This document shows positions 32,531-39,839 of a stretch of DNA of 64,000 bases, piece by piece. A program made the translations under genes and the position numbers. Each line of letters starts with the position of its first letter. Positions within the stretch are counted from its first letter, which is position 1. The notes under the pieces are model-generated. The model was not told where the DNA came from. It searched no databases and saw nothing but the letters and a program-made list of their open reading frames with translations. The stretch comes from Williamsia soli (GTDB taxonomy: Bacteria > Actinomycetota > Actinomycetes > Mycobacteriales > Mycobacteriaceae), in contig NZ_JAFRDR010000007.1 in NCBI RefSeq assembly GCF_017377795.1, positions 62,001-126,000 on the forward strand, written 5' to 3'.

Positions 32531-32546
32531 ATAACCACTGGGAAAC
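32531..32546. promoter_or_regulatory. Possible GlnR-type nitrogen box upstream of the Nit1C operon
   Basis: ATAAC-CACTGG-GAAAC fits the loose actinobacterial GlnR pattern (AC, nine bases, AC; consensus GTNAC-n6-GNAAC) with one mismatch in the first half-site. It lies about 100 bases upstream of the first gene of the cluster. The motif carries little information, so this is only suggestive, but nitrogen control would agree with the known nitrogen-starvation induction of related clusters. Confidence 0.3.
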
Positions 32547-32646
32547 GTGTCGAATCTGTACTGGAACACGCAGCCGGATCCGGCTTCTCGCCTCCGCGGC
32601 AATGACGTCGCAGCGGTTCAATCTTCGCCCCTCACCAGGAGTCCTG

Positions 32647-33171
32647 ATGTCTGAGATCGATCAAGCCATTGCCGAGAATATCAAGAAGTCCCTCGCCGAG
32701 ATCCCACACCCGTCGCTACCCAAGGGCAGCAACATCTACGGCAGCACCAAGCTGTTCCCCGACTACAAGGCCGAGGACGGCGAAACCTACTTCACCCTGG
32801 TCCACGGAATCGCCCACGAATCGTCGGTGAGCTTCGTTGCGGTCTTGCAGGCCACCCGCGCCCTGCGTAAAGGCTTCGAGTCGGCTCTGTACTTCTACGG
32901 ACCGGGCGCGATCAACTGCCTGGCCACCCGCGGCTTCCCGACCACCGGAGACTCGGGCTTCCCGGGCGAGCAGAACATCAACGACTCGCTCGCCACGTTC
33001 ATCGGCGAAGGCGGCACCGTCTACTGCTGCCGCTTCGGCCTGGCCCTGCACGGCGGCCGCGAAGAAGACCTGATCGAAGGCGTCATCCCCGCTCACCCTC
33101 TCGATGTGCAGGACGCACTCATCCACTACGCCCGCAAAGGCGCCATCATCAACTCCACCTACATGGTCTGA
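32647..33171 (+). CDS. MSMEG_0572/Sll0783-family protein (Nit1C cluster)
   Basis: 174-residue soluble protein, first gene of the Nit1C-type operon. It matches the MSMEG_0572/Sll0783 family, named for nitrogen-starvation response: NIYGSTKLFPDYKAEDGETY, LYFYGPGAINCLATRGFPTT and EGGTVYCCRFGLALHGGREE are its conserved segments. Cys residues in INCLATRG and VYCCRFG could bind metal or act in chemistry; the biochemical role is unknown. Start ATG 32647 follows AGGAG by seven bases. The frame is open upstream to 32218 but that region contains repeat copy 3 and a pseudogene. Eight bases separate it from the radical SAM gene. Confidence 0.9.
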   Translation: MSEIDQAIAENIKKSLAEIPHPSLPKGSNIYGSTKLFPDYKAEDGETYFTLVHGIAHESSVSFVAVLQATRALRKGFESALYFYGPGAINCLATRGFPTTGDSGFPGEQNINDSLATFIGEGGTVYCCRFGLALHGGREEDLIEGVIPAHPLDVQDALIHYARKGAIINSTYMV

Positions 33172-33178
33172 GGTTGCT

Positions 33179-34249
33179 ATGTCCCTATCGGCACGCGTAG
33201 ATCTCGCGCTGCTCGGTGTTCGTGGTTCACTACCCGTGCGCCGATCGGCCGGAGCCGGTCCCAGCGACGACGGCCACCTGCTCATCGACGGCCTCAGCGC
33301 CGCGATCCCACGCAATCCCCTGAGTCCGTATGTCCTCGATGGTGACCAGATACTGCTCGATGGCGCCCCAGAGGGATTGTCACCGACCGGATTGCAGGTC
33401 TCCGCCATCGAGCGGCCTGCGTTCTACGATCTGCGCACCGATGAGGGCATCGAGTACGAGAAGATTGCCAAACTGCACGGCAAAGACGTGCTGGCCACCA
33501 CGGTGATGCAGACCTGCATCCGCTACGACCCGTCACAGCGGTGCCGGTTCTGCACCATCGAGGAGTCCCTGCGATCGGGGGCCACGGTCGCGGTGAAGAA
33601 GCCCGCCGAGCTCGCGGAGGTCGCCGAGGCCGCCGTGCGGCTCGACGGCATCAAGCAGATGGTGATGACCACCGGTACCTCGGCGGCCAAGGATCGTGGT
33701 GCCAAGCATCTGGCCCGCTGTGTCCGGGCCGTCAAGGCCGCGGTCCCGGATCTCCCGATCCAGGTGCAGTGCGAACCGCCCGGGGATCTGGCGACCCTGA
33801 CCGAACTGCGGGACGCCGGTGCGGAGTCCATCGGCATCCACGTCGAGTCCCTCGATGACGCGGTTCGTGCGGAATGGATGCCGGGCAAGGCCACAGTCAC
33901 CCTGGACGAATACCGCGCTGCGTGGGCGGAGGCGGTCCGGGTGTTCGGACGCAACCAGGTGTCCACGTACCTGCTCATCGGACTCGGTGAAGATCCGGAC
34001 GAATTGGTCGCCGGCGCTCGCGAACTCATCGAGATGGGTGTGTATCCGTTTGTGGTGCCGTTCCGTCCGCATCCGGGTTCGCTCGCCGTGGACGTCGACC
34101 ATGCCTGCGCCCCACGCGGCGACGTCGTGGAAGACGTCACACGCCGGGTCAGCAAGGAACTCGTCGCGGCCGGGATGGTCGGATCCGATCAGAAGGCGGG
34201 CTGCGCGGCGTGCGGCGCCTGCAGCGTGCTGCAAAACGTAGGAGGCTGA
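33179..34249 (+). CDS. Radical SAM protein, MSMEG_0568 family (Nit1C cluster)
   Basis: 356-residue radical S-adenosylmethionine enzyme. The cluster-binding motif is spaced CX8CX2C (Cys113, Cys122, Cys125 in QTCIRYDPSQRCRFCTIEES), wider than the classical CX3CX2C and typical for this family. A TIM-barrel region follows (MVMTTGTSAAKDRGAKHLAR; GIHVESLDD; STYLLIGLGEDPDELV). The C-terminus ends in a second Cys motif, GCAACGACSV (Cys342, 345, 348), which may hold an auxiliary iron-sulphur cluster. ATG 33179 is chosen. The reaction is unknown; in the cluster it likely makes or converts the nitrogen-containing intermediate used by the nitrilase. Confidence 0.92.
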   Translation: MSLSARVDLALLGVRGSLPVRRSAGAGPSDDGHLLIDGLSAAIPRNPLSPYVLDGDQILLDGAPEGLSPTGLQVSAIERPAFYDLRTDEGIEYEKIAKLHGKDVLATTVMQTCIRYDPSQRCRFCTIEESLRSGATVAVKKPAELAEVAEAAVRLDGIKQMVMTTGTSAAKDRGAKHLARCVRAVKAAVPDLPIQVQCEPPGDLATLTELRDAGAESIGIHVESLDDAVRAEWMPGKATVTLDEYRAAWAEAVRVFGRNQVSTYLLIGLGEDPDELVAGARELIEMGVYPFVVPFRPHPGSLAVDVDHACAPRGDVVEDVTRRVSKELVAAGMVGSDQKAGCAACGACSVLQNVGG

Positions 34250-34250
34250 C

Positions 34251-35663
34251 ATGCAGGTGGCAGCGCGAGACCTCGCGATACTGACCGGTCCACGGCCCGT
34301 GACGACACCGTCCGTCGGCTTCTTGATCCAACCTGCCGAGAGCAGAACGCATCTCGCGGACTACAACGCGTTGCGGCACGACGCATTCGTGGTCGAGCAG
34401 GGGTTGTTCGCAGGTACCGATCACGACGACATCGACGATGATCCTCGCACTGTGGTGTTGTGCGCCATCGACGACGACGGCACGTTGCTCGGTGGGGTCC
34501 GGTTGGCTCCGGCCACCACCGACGACATCGGGTGGTGGACGGGAAGTCGGCTGGTGGTCGCACCCACCGATCACGCGCGCGGTGTCGGGCCTGCCCTGGT
34601 GCGGGCGGCCTGCGCCCACGCCGAGAACGCCGGCGTCCTGCGTTTCGACGCCTCCGTCCAGCAGCGGTATCGGCCGATGTTCTCCCGTCTCGGCTGGGAC
34701 CACACCGGCGATGTCGACGTGGCCGGTGTGTCCCATGCCGCGATGCGATGGCCGATCAACAAGATCGAACGCCTCGTCGCCAGTACGAAAGCACTGCTCG
34801 CCGATGTCTTGGCGCCGCTCGGAGAGCAGGCGATGGGCCTCGGGCCGATCGGTTTTCGCGGCGACGACGGCGCCCCGGTACCCGGTACCGACATGATCGC
34901 CGCCTGCGACGCCATCATCCCCTCTATGGTCGAGCGCGATCCCGAATGGGCCGGCTGGTGCGCGGTACTCGTGAACCTCAATGATCTCTCGGCGATGGGC
35001 GCCACCCCGGTGGGTCTGCTCGACGCCGTGGGTGCGCCCACCCGGTCCCAATTGACCCGCATCATCCGGGGGATGGCCACAGCTGCTGCAGCCTGGAATG
35101 TCCCGGTCCTCGGAGGGCACACCCAGGCCGGAGTCCCGTCCTCGCTCTCGGTCACCGCGCTCGGACGGACCACTGCCCCGGTCCCGGCCGGGGGTGGTCG
35201 GGTGGGACATTCGCTGCGACTGACCGCCGACCTCGGTGGCGGATGGCGACGCGGATACGCTGGGTATCAATGGGATTCGACGTCCCATCGTGGCGCCCAC
35301 GACCTCGCGAAGATGGCGAGTTTCGTCCAACGTGCCGCACCGGCCGCCGCGAAGGACGTGAGCATGGCGGGCCTCGTCGGCACCACCGGGATGCTGGCGG
35401 AAGCCAGCGGTACGGGTGCAGTCCTCGACATCACCGACATCCCGCGACCGTCCGGTGTGGCCGTGGGTGAATGGATCACAGCATTCCCGGGATTCGCGAT
35501 GATCACCGCTGACGTTCCCGGACATACGGTTCCAGATGCCGGCCCGGCGCAGAGCGCTGTCTGCGGGCAGCTCACCGATACTCCCGGTGTCGGGTTGCGG
35601 TGGCCCGACGGGCAGGTCACACAAGCGGTGCGAAGCACCGTCACAGGATTGGGGACAGCATGA
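34251..35663 (+). CDS. GNAT acetyltransferase - AIR-synthase-like fusion, MSMEG_0567 family (Nit1C cluster)
   Basis: 470-residue two-domain protein. Residues about 20-170 form a GNAT domain (YNALRHDAFVVEQGLFAGTD, GSRLVVAPTDHARGVGPALV with the acetyl-CoA loop, MFSRLGWDHTGDV). Residues about 190-470 form an AIR-synthase/PurM-like ATP-binding domain (DMIAACDAIIPSMVERDPEW, VLVNLNDLSAMGATPVGLLD, VLGGHTQAGVPSSLSVTALG). In cyanobacteria the two halves are separate genes (Sll0786 and Sll0787 types); fusion is known in mycobacteria. It probably activates a carbonyl or amide with ATP and acylates an amine. The start follows the radical SAM stop by one base; the stop overlaps the nitrilase start. Confidence 0.9.
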   Translation: MQVAARDLAILTGPRPVTTPSVGFLIQPAESRTHLADYNALRHDAFVVEQGLFAGTDHDDIDDDPRTVVLCAIDDDGTLLGGVRLAPATTDDIGWWTGSRLVVAPTDHARGVGPALVRAACAHAENAGVLRFDASVQQRYRPMFSRLGWDHTGDVDVAGVSHAAMRWPINKIERLVASTKALLADVLAPLGEQAMGLGPIGFRGDDGAPVPGTDMIAACDAIIPSMVERDPEWAGWCAVLVNLNDLSAMGATPVGLLDAVGAPTRSQLTRIIRGMATAAAAWNVPVLGGHTQAGVPSSLSVTALGRTTAPVPAGGGRVGHSLRLTADLGGGWRRGYAGYQWDSTSHRGAHDLAKMASFVQRAAPAAAKDVSMAGLVGTTGMLAEASGTGAVLDITDIPRPSGVAVGEWITAFPGFAMITADVPGHTVPDAGPAQSAVCGQLTDTPGVGLRWPDGQVTQAVRSTVTGLGTA

Positions 35664-36553
35664 CGACCACGATCTCGGTCGCGGCGGCAGAGTTCGGCCG
35701 CGACATGGACGAGGGTTACCGCACGATCGGCGCGCTGATCTCCGAAGCCGCAGACAAGGGCAGTGACCTGTTGGTCCTACCGGAAGCCTGTCTCGGTGGG
35801 TACCTGCCCAGTCTCGGGGGTGGTGATGAGACCCCGGAAGCCCGCCAACGTCGGCTGGACGATCTGCCACCAGCATTGGAACTCGACGGTCCCGAACTCG
35901 CCACGATCTCGGAGATGGCGGGCGACATGACCGTCACCCTCGGGTTCTGCGAGGCCGACGGCGATACCCGGTACAACGCGGCGGTCACCCTGACCGGCGA
36001 CGGTATCCTCGGTTCGTATCGCAAGGTACATCAGCCGCTCGGCGAGAACCTTTGTTACGCAGCAGGTTCGGAATACTCGACGTTCGACACGCCGGTCGGG
36101 CGGATGGGTATGCAGATCTGCTACGACAAGGCATTTCCGGAGGCCGCGCGGGAGCTGGCACTGGGCGGTGCGGAGATCATCGCCTCGATCTCGGCGTGGC
36201 CGACCTCGCGCACGAACGCCACACCCAACATGGAGGACGACCGCTGGAAACAGCGATTCGACATCTACGACCGTGCGCGTGCGCTGGAGAATCAGCTGAT
36301 CTGGGTGTCGTCGAATCAGGCCGGGACGTTCGGTTCCCTGCGATTCGTCTGCAGCGCGAAGATCGTCGGTCCAGGCGGAGAGATTCTGGCAGACACCGGA
36401 GTCGAGCCCGGCCTCGCGACCGCAACCATCGACGTCTCCGGAGCGCTGGGGGGCGCCCGGGGCAGCGGGATGTACAACCTGCGCGATCGGCGGCCATCGG
36501 TGTACGGCAGTGTCACCGCACCCAACACTTTCGAGGAGCTCACCTATGCCTGA
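35660..36553 (+). CDS. Nitrilase, Nit1/Nit6803 family, intact triad (Nit1C cluster)
   Basis: 297-residue carbon-nitrogen hydrolase. The catalytic triad is complete: Glu42 (LLVLPEACLGGY), Lys122 (GSYRKVHQPLGE) and nucleophile Cys154 (GMQICYDKAFPE). Conserved SAWPTSRTN and the oligomer-surface segment QRFDIYDRARALENQLIWVS are present. Nit1-group nitrilases convert nitriles to carboxylic acids and ammonia; the homologue in Synechocystis (Nit6803) is biochemically known as a nitrilase. ATG 35660 overlaps the preceding stop; the 3' end overlaps the next gene by eight bases. A paralogue lacking Cys and Glu follows two genes later. Confidence 0.94.
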   Translation: MTTTISVAAAEFGRDMDEGYRTIGALISEAADKGSDLLVLPEACLGGYLPSLGGGDETPEARQRRLDDLPPALELDGPELATISEMAGDMTVTLGFCEADGDTRYNAAVTLTGDGILGSYRKVHQPLGENLCYAAGSEYSTFDTPVGRMGMQICYDKAFPEAARELALGGAEIIASISAWPTSRTNATPNMEDDRWKQRFDIYDRARALENQLIWVSSNQAGTFGSLRFVCSAKIVGPGGEILADTGVEPGLATATIDVSGALGGARGSGMYNLRDRRPSVYGSVTAPNTFEELTYA

Positions 36554-36869
36554 GATGACCTTCACCGTGCAGTGGCCCGACGGCGCACGGCAGCAGTGTT
36601 ATTCGCCGTCGCTGGTCATGCATGAGCATCTCGAGGTGGGTGCGGAGTATCCGGTGGCCGAGTTCGTGGCCCGGACCAGCACCGCGCTGGGAATAGCCGG
36701 CGATCGGGTGCGGGAGAAGTTCGGGTTCGCGTGTACGTCGGCAGCGGCTCAGTTGGCGGAGATCGAGGGGGCGGCGCAACGGACACCCGAGGGAACGGTG
36801 CGGGTGCTGGCCATGACCGGTGCGGAGTTGATCGCGCCTTCGAGCACCGAGATCGCGCGCGGTCGATAA
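36546..36869 (+). CDS. MSMEG_0570-family protein (Nit1C cluster)
   Basis: 107-residue protein of the MSMEG_0570 nitrogen-starvation family: MTFTVQWPDGARQQCYSPSL, LEVGAEYPVAEFVARTSTAL and REKFGFACTSAAAQLAEIE. One Cys occurs in each conserved block (QQCYSP and FACTSA). The fold and role are unknown; its small size suggests an accessory or carrier-like subunit for one of the cluster enzymes. The start ATG lies within the nitrilase 3' end, so translation is coupled. Confidence 0.88.
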   Translation: MPEMTFTVQWPDGARQQCYSPSLVMHEHLEVGAEYPVAEFVARTSTALGIAGDRVREKFGFACTSAAAQLAEIEGAAQRTPEGTVRVLAMTGAELIAPSSTEIARGR

Positions 36870-36900
36870 AGCCACCGCTTCGACACTAGTCGGATCACTC

Positions 36901-37734
36901 ATGGCACCCATACGAGTTGCCGCACTGGCAGCCCATTTCGGCAGGGATGTCGAACGCGCGGTCAACAAGATCGTCGGCATCATCGAGTCTGCGTCACGCG
37001 ACGGTATCGACCTGTTGGTGCTTCCCGATGCGTCGCTGGGCGGTTACATCGGGGATCTGCGCGCCCCCGACATCGAACACCTGCCGCCCGCCGTCGAGAC
37101 CGACGGGCCGGAGCTGGCGCGGATCGTCGCCGCGGCCGGACCCATGACGGTCTGCGTCGGATACACCGAAGCCGCTGCGGGTGAGCGTTACAACACCGCG
37201 GTCTGCCTGACCGGGGACGGGATACTCGGCACCCACCGAAAGGTTCACCAGCCGGCGGGAGAATCGCTCGCATACGCGGCGGGCGATGATTTCTCGGCGT
37301 TCGACACCCCGGTCGGCCGGATGGGCATGCTGATCGACTACGACAAGACATTCCCGGAGTCTGCGCGGACCCTGGCGCTCGACGGGGCGCGAATCATCGC
37401 CGCGTTGTCGGCGTGGCCCGCCAGCGTCACCGACCGGGCGTCACGTCTGCCCAACGACCGCCAGTCGCGATTGTTCGATCTCTACGACGCGGCGCGGGCC
37501 GCGGAGAACCAGGTGGTCCTCGTCTCGTCGAACCAGACCGGGGTCATGGACAAGCTGCGATTCCTCGGCCAGGCCAAGGTGGTCGGCCCCGGTGGTGAGG
37601 TTCTCGCGAAGACCTGGGCGAAGGGCGGTATGGCGGTGTGCGACATCGACATCGACGCGGAGATCGATCGTGCCCGCAGGGTCCTGCACCATCTGGACGA
37701 ACGTCGGGTCGACACGTACTGGCGACAGTCATGA
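36901..37734 (+). CDS. Nitrilase-family paralogue lacking catalytic Cys and Glu
   Basis: 277-residue protein clearly homologous to the nitrilase at 35660-36553 along its whole length (shared GDGILG-HRKVHQP-GE, YAAG, FDTPVGRMGM, SAWP, AENQ, VSSNQ, VGPGGE). The triad is altered: Asp43 replaces Glu (VLPDASLGGY), Lys114 is kept, and Asp146 (GAC at 37336-37338) replaces the nucleophile Cys (GMLIDYDKTFPE). Ordinary nitrilase or amidase chemistry through a thioester is therefore not possible. It is 20 residues shorter, lacking the insert after LGGY and some C-terminus. The reading frame is intact and the stop overlaps the glycosyltransferase start, arguing for a maintained function, for example as a partner of the active nitrilase in its helical oligomer. 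Confidence 0.92.
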   Translation: MAPIRVAALAAHFGRDVERAVNKIVGIIESASRDGIDLLVLPDASLGGYIGDLRAPDIEHLPPAVETDGPELARIVAAAGPMTVCVGYTEAAAGERYNTAVCLTGDGILGTHRKVHQPAGESLAYAAGDDFSAFDTPVGRMGMLIDYDKTFPESARTLALDGARIIAALSAWPASVTDRASRLPNDRQSRLFDLYDAARAAENQVVLVSSNQTGVMDKLRFLGQAKVVGPGGEVLAKTWAKGGMAVCDIDIDAEIDRARRVLHHLDERRVDTYWRQS

Positions 37735-38822
37735 GGGTGTCGCTGCTGACGTACTCGACCAAGCCGCGTGGTGGGGTGGTGCACACACTCAATCTCGCCG
37801 AGGCTCTCGCCGAATTGGGCGCTGATGTCACGGTGTGGTCACTGGCCCGCGGTGGGGATCCGGGTTTCTTCCGCGAGGTCGATCCAGCGGTCACGATCCG
37901 GCTCGCGCGCTTCGACGACAGGGAAGGCGATACCGTCACCGACCGAATCGTACGATCCATCGAGGTGCTGGGTAACGAGTTCGACCGTGGTGCAGCGGAT
38001 ATCGTCCATGCGCAGGATTGCATCAGCGCCAACGCGGTCGGTCGCTGTATCCGTACCATCCATCACCTCGACCAGTTCACGACGCCGATTCTTGCGTCCT
38101 GTCACGAGAAGGCGATCGCCCTGCCCTACGCCCGCATCTGCGTCTCGTCGGCCGTGGCTGAGGAGGTACACGCCGGGTGGGGATTCGAGCCGACCGTCAT
38201 ACCCAACGGGGTGCAGGCAGACAGGTTCGCCGGTGCAGCCACTGCAGCGCCGGATGCGGTTGCCGCACGGACACTCTGGGACCGCAGGCTCGGCCGATAC
38301 GTGCTCGCGGTCGGAGGGATCGAGCCGCGCAAAGGCAGCATCGACCTACTCGAGGCCTATGCGCTGATGCGCCGTGGCGATCCTGATCTCGCTCTCGTCT
38401 TCGCCGGCGGTGAAACCCTGTTCGACTACCGCGGTTACCGAGCCGATTTCGATCGGCGCGCGGCCGAACTGGGGATCGAGCCGATCGAGCTCGGGCAGGT
38501 GGACGACAACCAACTGCCCGCTCTGGTGGCCCAGGCGGCCGTCTTCGCGTTCCCCTCCACGAAAGAGGGTTTCGGCCTCGCCGCCATGGAGGCTCTGGCC
38601 GCGGGTGTCCCCGTCGTCGCCCGCGATCTGCCCGTGTTGCACGAGGTGTTCGGCGACTCCGTCCGCTATGCCCGGACCCCGGCCGATCTCGCCACCGAAC
38701 TGACCGCCGCGATGGTCACGGATTCAGTGCGGGTGGCACTCGGCCGAGAAGTTGCCGGTAGATTGACCTGGGAAGCGGCAGCGCGAGCGCACCTGGACTT
38801 CTATCGCGAGGTCGGTGCCTGA
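37731..38822 (+). CDS. Glycosyltransferase, MSMEG_0565 family (Nit1C cluster)
   Basis: 363-residue GT-B glycosyltransferase of family 4 type. The N-terminal Rossmann domain has KPRGGVVHTLNLAEALAELG and DIVHAQDCISANAVG. The C-terminal domain has YVLAVGGIEPRKGSIDLLEA and the GT4 EX7E-like motif STKEGFGLAAMEALAAGVPV. It ends the Nit1C operon; ATG 37731 overlaps the preceding stop by four bases. The family is the usual glycosyltransferase of this cluster, implying that the pathway product or an intermediate carries a sugar, but donor and acceptor are unknown. Confidence 0.92.
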   Translation: MRVSLLTYSTKPRGGVVHTLNLAEALAELGADVTVWSLARGGDPGFFREVDPAVTIRLARFDDREGDTVTDRIVRSIEVLGNEFDRGAADIVHAQDCISANAVGRCIRTIHHLDQFTTPILASCHEKAIALPYARICVSSAVAEEVHAGWGFEPTVIPNGVQADRFAGAATAAPDAVAARTLWDRRLGRYVLAVGGIEPRKGSIDLLEAYALMRRGDPDLALVFAGGETLFDYRGYRADFDRRAAELGIEPIELGQVDDNQLPALVAQAAVFAFPSTKEGFGLAAMEALAAGVPVVARDLPVLHEVFGDSVRYARTPADLATELTAAMVTDSVRVALGREVAGRLTWEAAARAHLDFYREVGA

Positions 38823-38839
38823 CCGGCATCTGGGCTCGG

Positions 38840-39160
38840 TCAGTGAAAAGTGAACCGTCGACGGCGCCGGGCCCTCGTAGGTGCGGTTGCGGTCATCTCC
38901 CGGATGTAATCGACCATGTCGATCAGGGCGCGACGATCTTCGTCGTCATCGCCGCCGTCTCTGTCGCCGACAACGATGGACATCGGAGTCCCCGTCCGGA
39001 CGTCCAGCTCGTCCCAGCACAGCGACAACAGGTGCGCGTACAGCCGACGGCGATCGACGACCAGGACGATCTTGGTGTTGTATTCGCCTGTCTTCCAGGA
39101 GATCTGGTCGGCGGTGTCCTGGGTGAGAGCGCCGGCCGCCGCAAAATCCTGTAGGTACAT
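38840..39160 (-). CDS. Hypothetical protein with basic C-terminus
   Basis: 106-residue protein of unknown family starting MYLQDFAAAGALTQDTADQI. It has an N-terminal helical part, a hydrophobic strand (KIVLVVDRRRLYAHLLSLCW), an acidic stretch (DRDGGDDDEDRRALIDMVDY) and an Arg-rich end (RARRRRRFTFH). ATG 39160 is supported by GGAGGTG five bases before it; upstream in-frame ATGs lack such a site. It is convergent with the Nit1C operon and just downstream of a GNAT gene. I cannot assign a function. Confidence 0.6.
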   Translation of the reverse strand: MYLQDFAAAGALTQDTADQISWKTGEYNTKIVLVVDRRRLYAHLLSLCWDELDVRTGTPMSIVVGDRDGGDDDEDRRALIDMVDYIREMTATAPTRARRRRRFTFH

Positions 39161-39201
39161 CCGGCCACCTCCAGTTTCCATCGTAACCGCCGTAGCGCGG
39201 G

Positions 39202-39648
39202 TCACAGCTGTTTGGAGAAGAACACCCGGTCGAAGCCGTCGACTGTCGACCGATGCGTTTCGACGAACCCACGCCGCGGATAGAAATCCAGGTTCTCGGT
39301 CATCGCCGCGTTGGTGTAGAGCCGCATCTCGGCCACCCCGAGGGCCCGGCCGTGTTCGGCGGCGAAGTCGAGCAGGAGCGCCCCGATTCCGAGCCCACGG
39401 GCGAGCGCGGGCACCGCGAGGTTGTCGAGTAACAGGTGGTCAGGGTTCGGGGACAGCACGATCGTGCCGACCAACTGGTCCTCGTCCTCGGCGACCCACA
39501 CCGTGCCGGTGTCGATGAGGGCCGCGTAGTCGGTGTGCATCGGCGCGGGCTCGGTGCCGATCCGGTCGACGTAAGGCGCGAAAGCCTTGTTGATCAGGAC
39601 GGAAACCGCGTGTGCGTCATCAGGACGTGCGGATCGGATGCTCACCAT
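39202..39648 (-). CDS. GNAT-family N-acetyltransferase
   Basis: 148-residue single-domain acetyltransferase. The acetyl-CoA binding loop is in LAVPALARGLGIGALLLDFA, preceded by VWVAEDEDQLVGTIVLSPNP, and the end motif is LDFYPRRGFVETHRSTVDGF. The acceptor is unknown. It starts at ATG 39648 and is followed after about 40 bases by the small hypothetical gene on the same strand. Confidence 0.88.
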   Translation of the reverse strand: MVSIRSARPDDAHAVSVLINKAFAPYVDRIGTEPAPMHTDYAALIDTGTVWVAEDEDQLVGTIVLSPNPDHLLLDNLAVPALARGLGIGALLLDFAAEHGRALGVAEMRLYTNAAMTENLDFYPRRGFVETHRSTVDGFDRVFFSKQL

Positions 39649-39839
39649 CGGTCCAGTGTGCCCAATAAACAGTTGCCTCCGTGTCGAGGAGGGGGCACAA
39701 TCGCTGCTGCCAGTGTCCCCTGCAGTGAGGCTTCACGTGAACTCCTCCGGCGTCTCCGCGTCCTGACGCGCCTGACATCACCGCGCATACCGCGGGATGA
39801 GTTGTTGGCGCATTCCATCACTGCATCCTGGGGAGTCAC

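Noticed and set aside
34149-35876. 575-codon minus-strand open frame opposite the GNAT-AIR fusion gene
   Set aside because: No recognisable domain, low-complexity composition, and it lies entirely opposite clear coding sequence with strong family motifs.
36901-37734. Second nitrilase treated as a degraded pseudogene
   Set aside because: The frame is complete, key structural segments are conserved, and the stop overlaps the next start; substitution at the triad alone does not make it a pseudogene.
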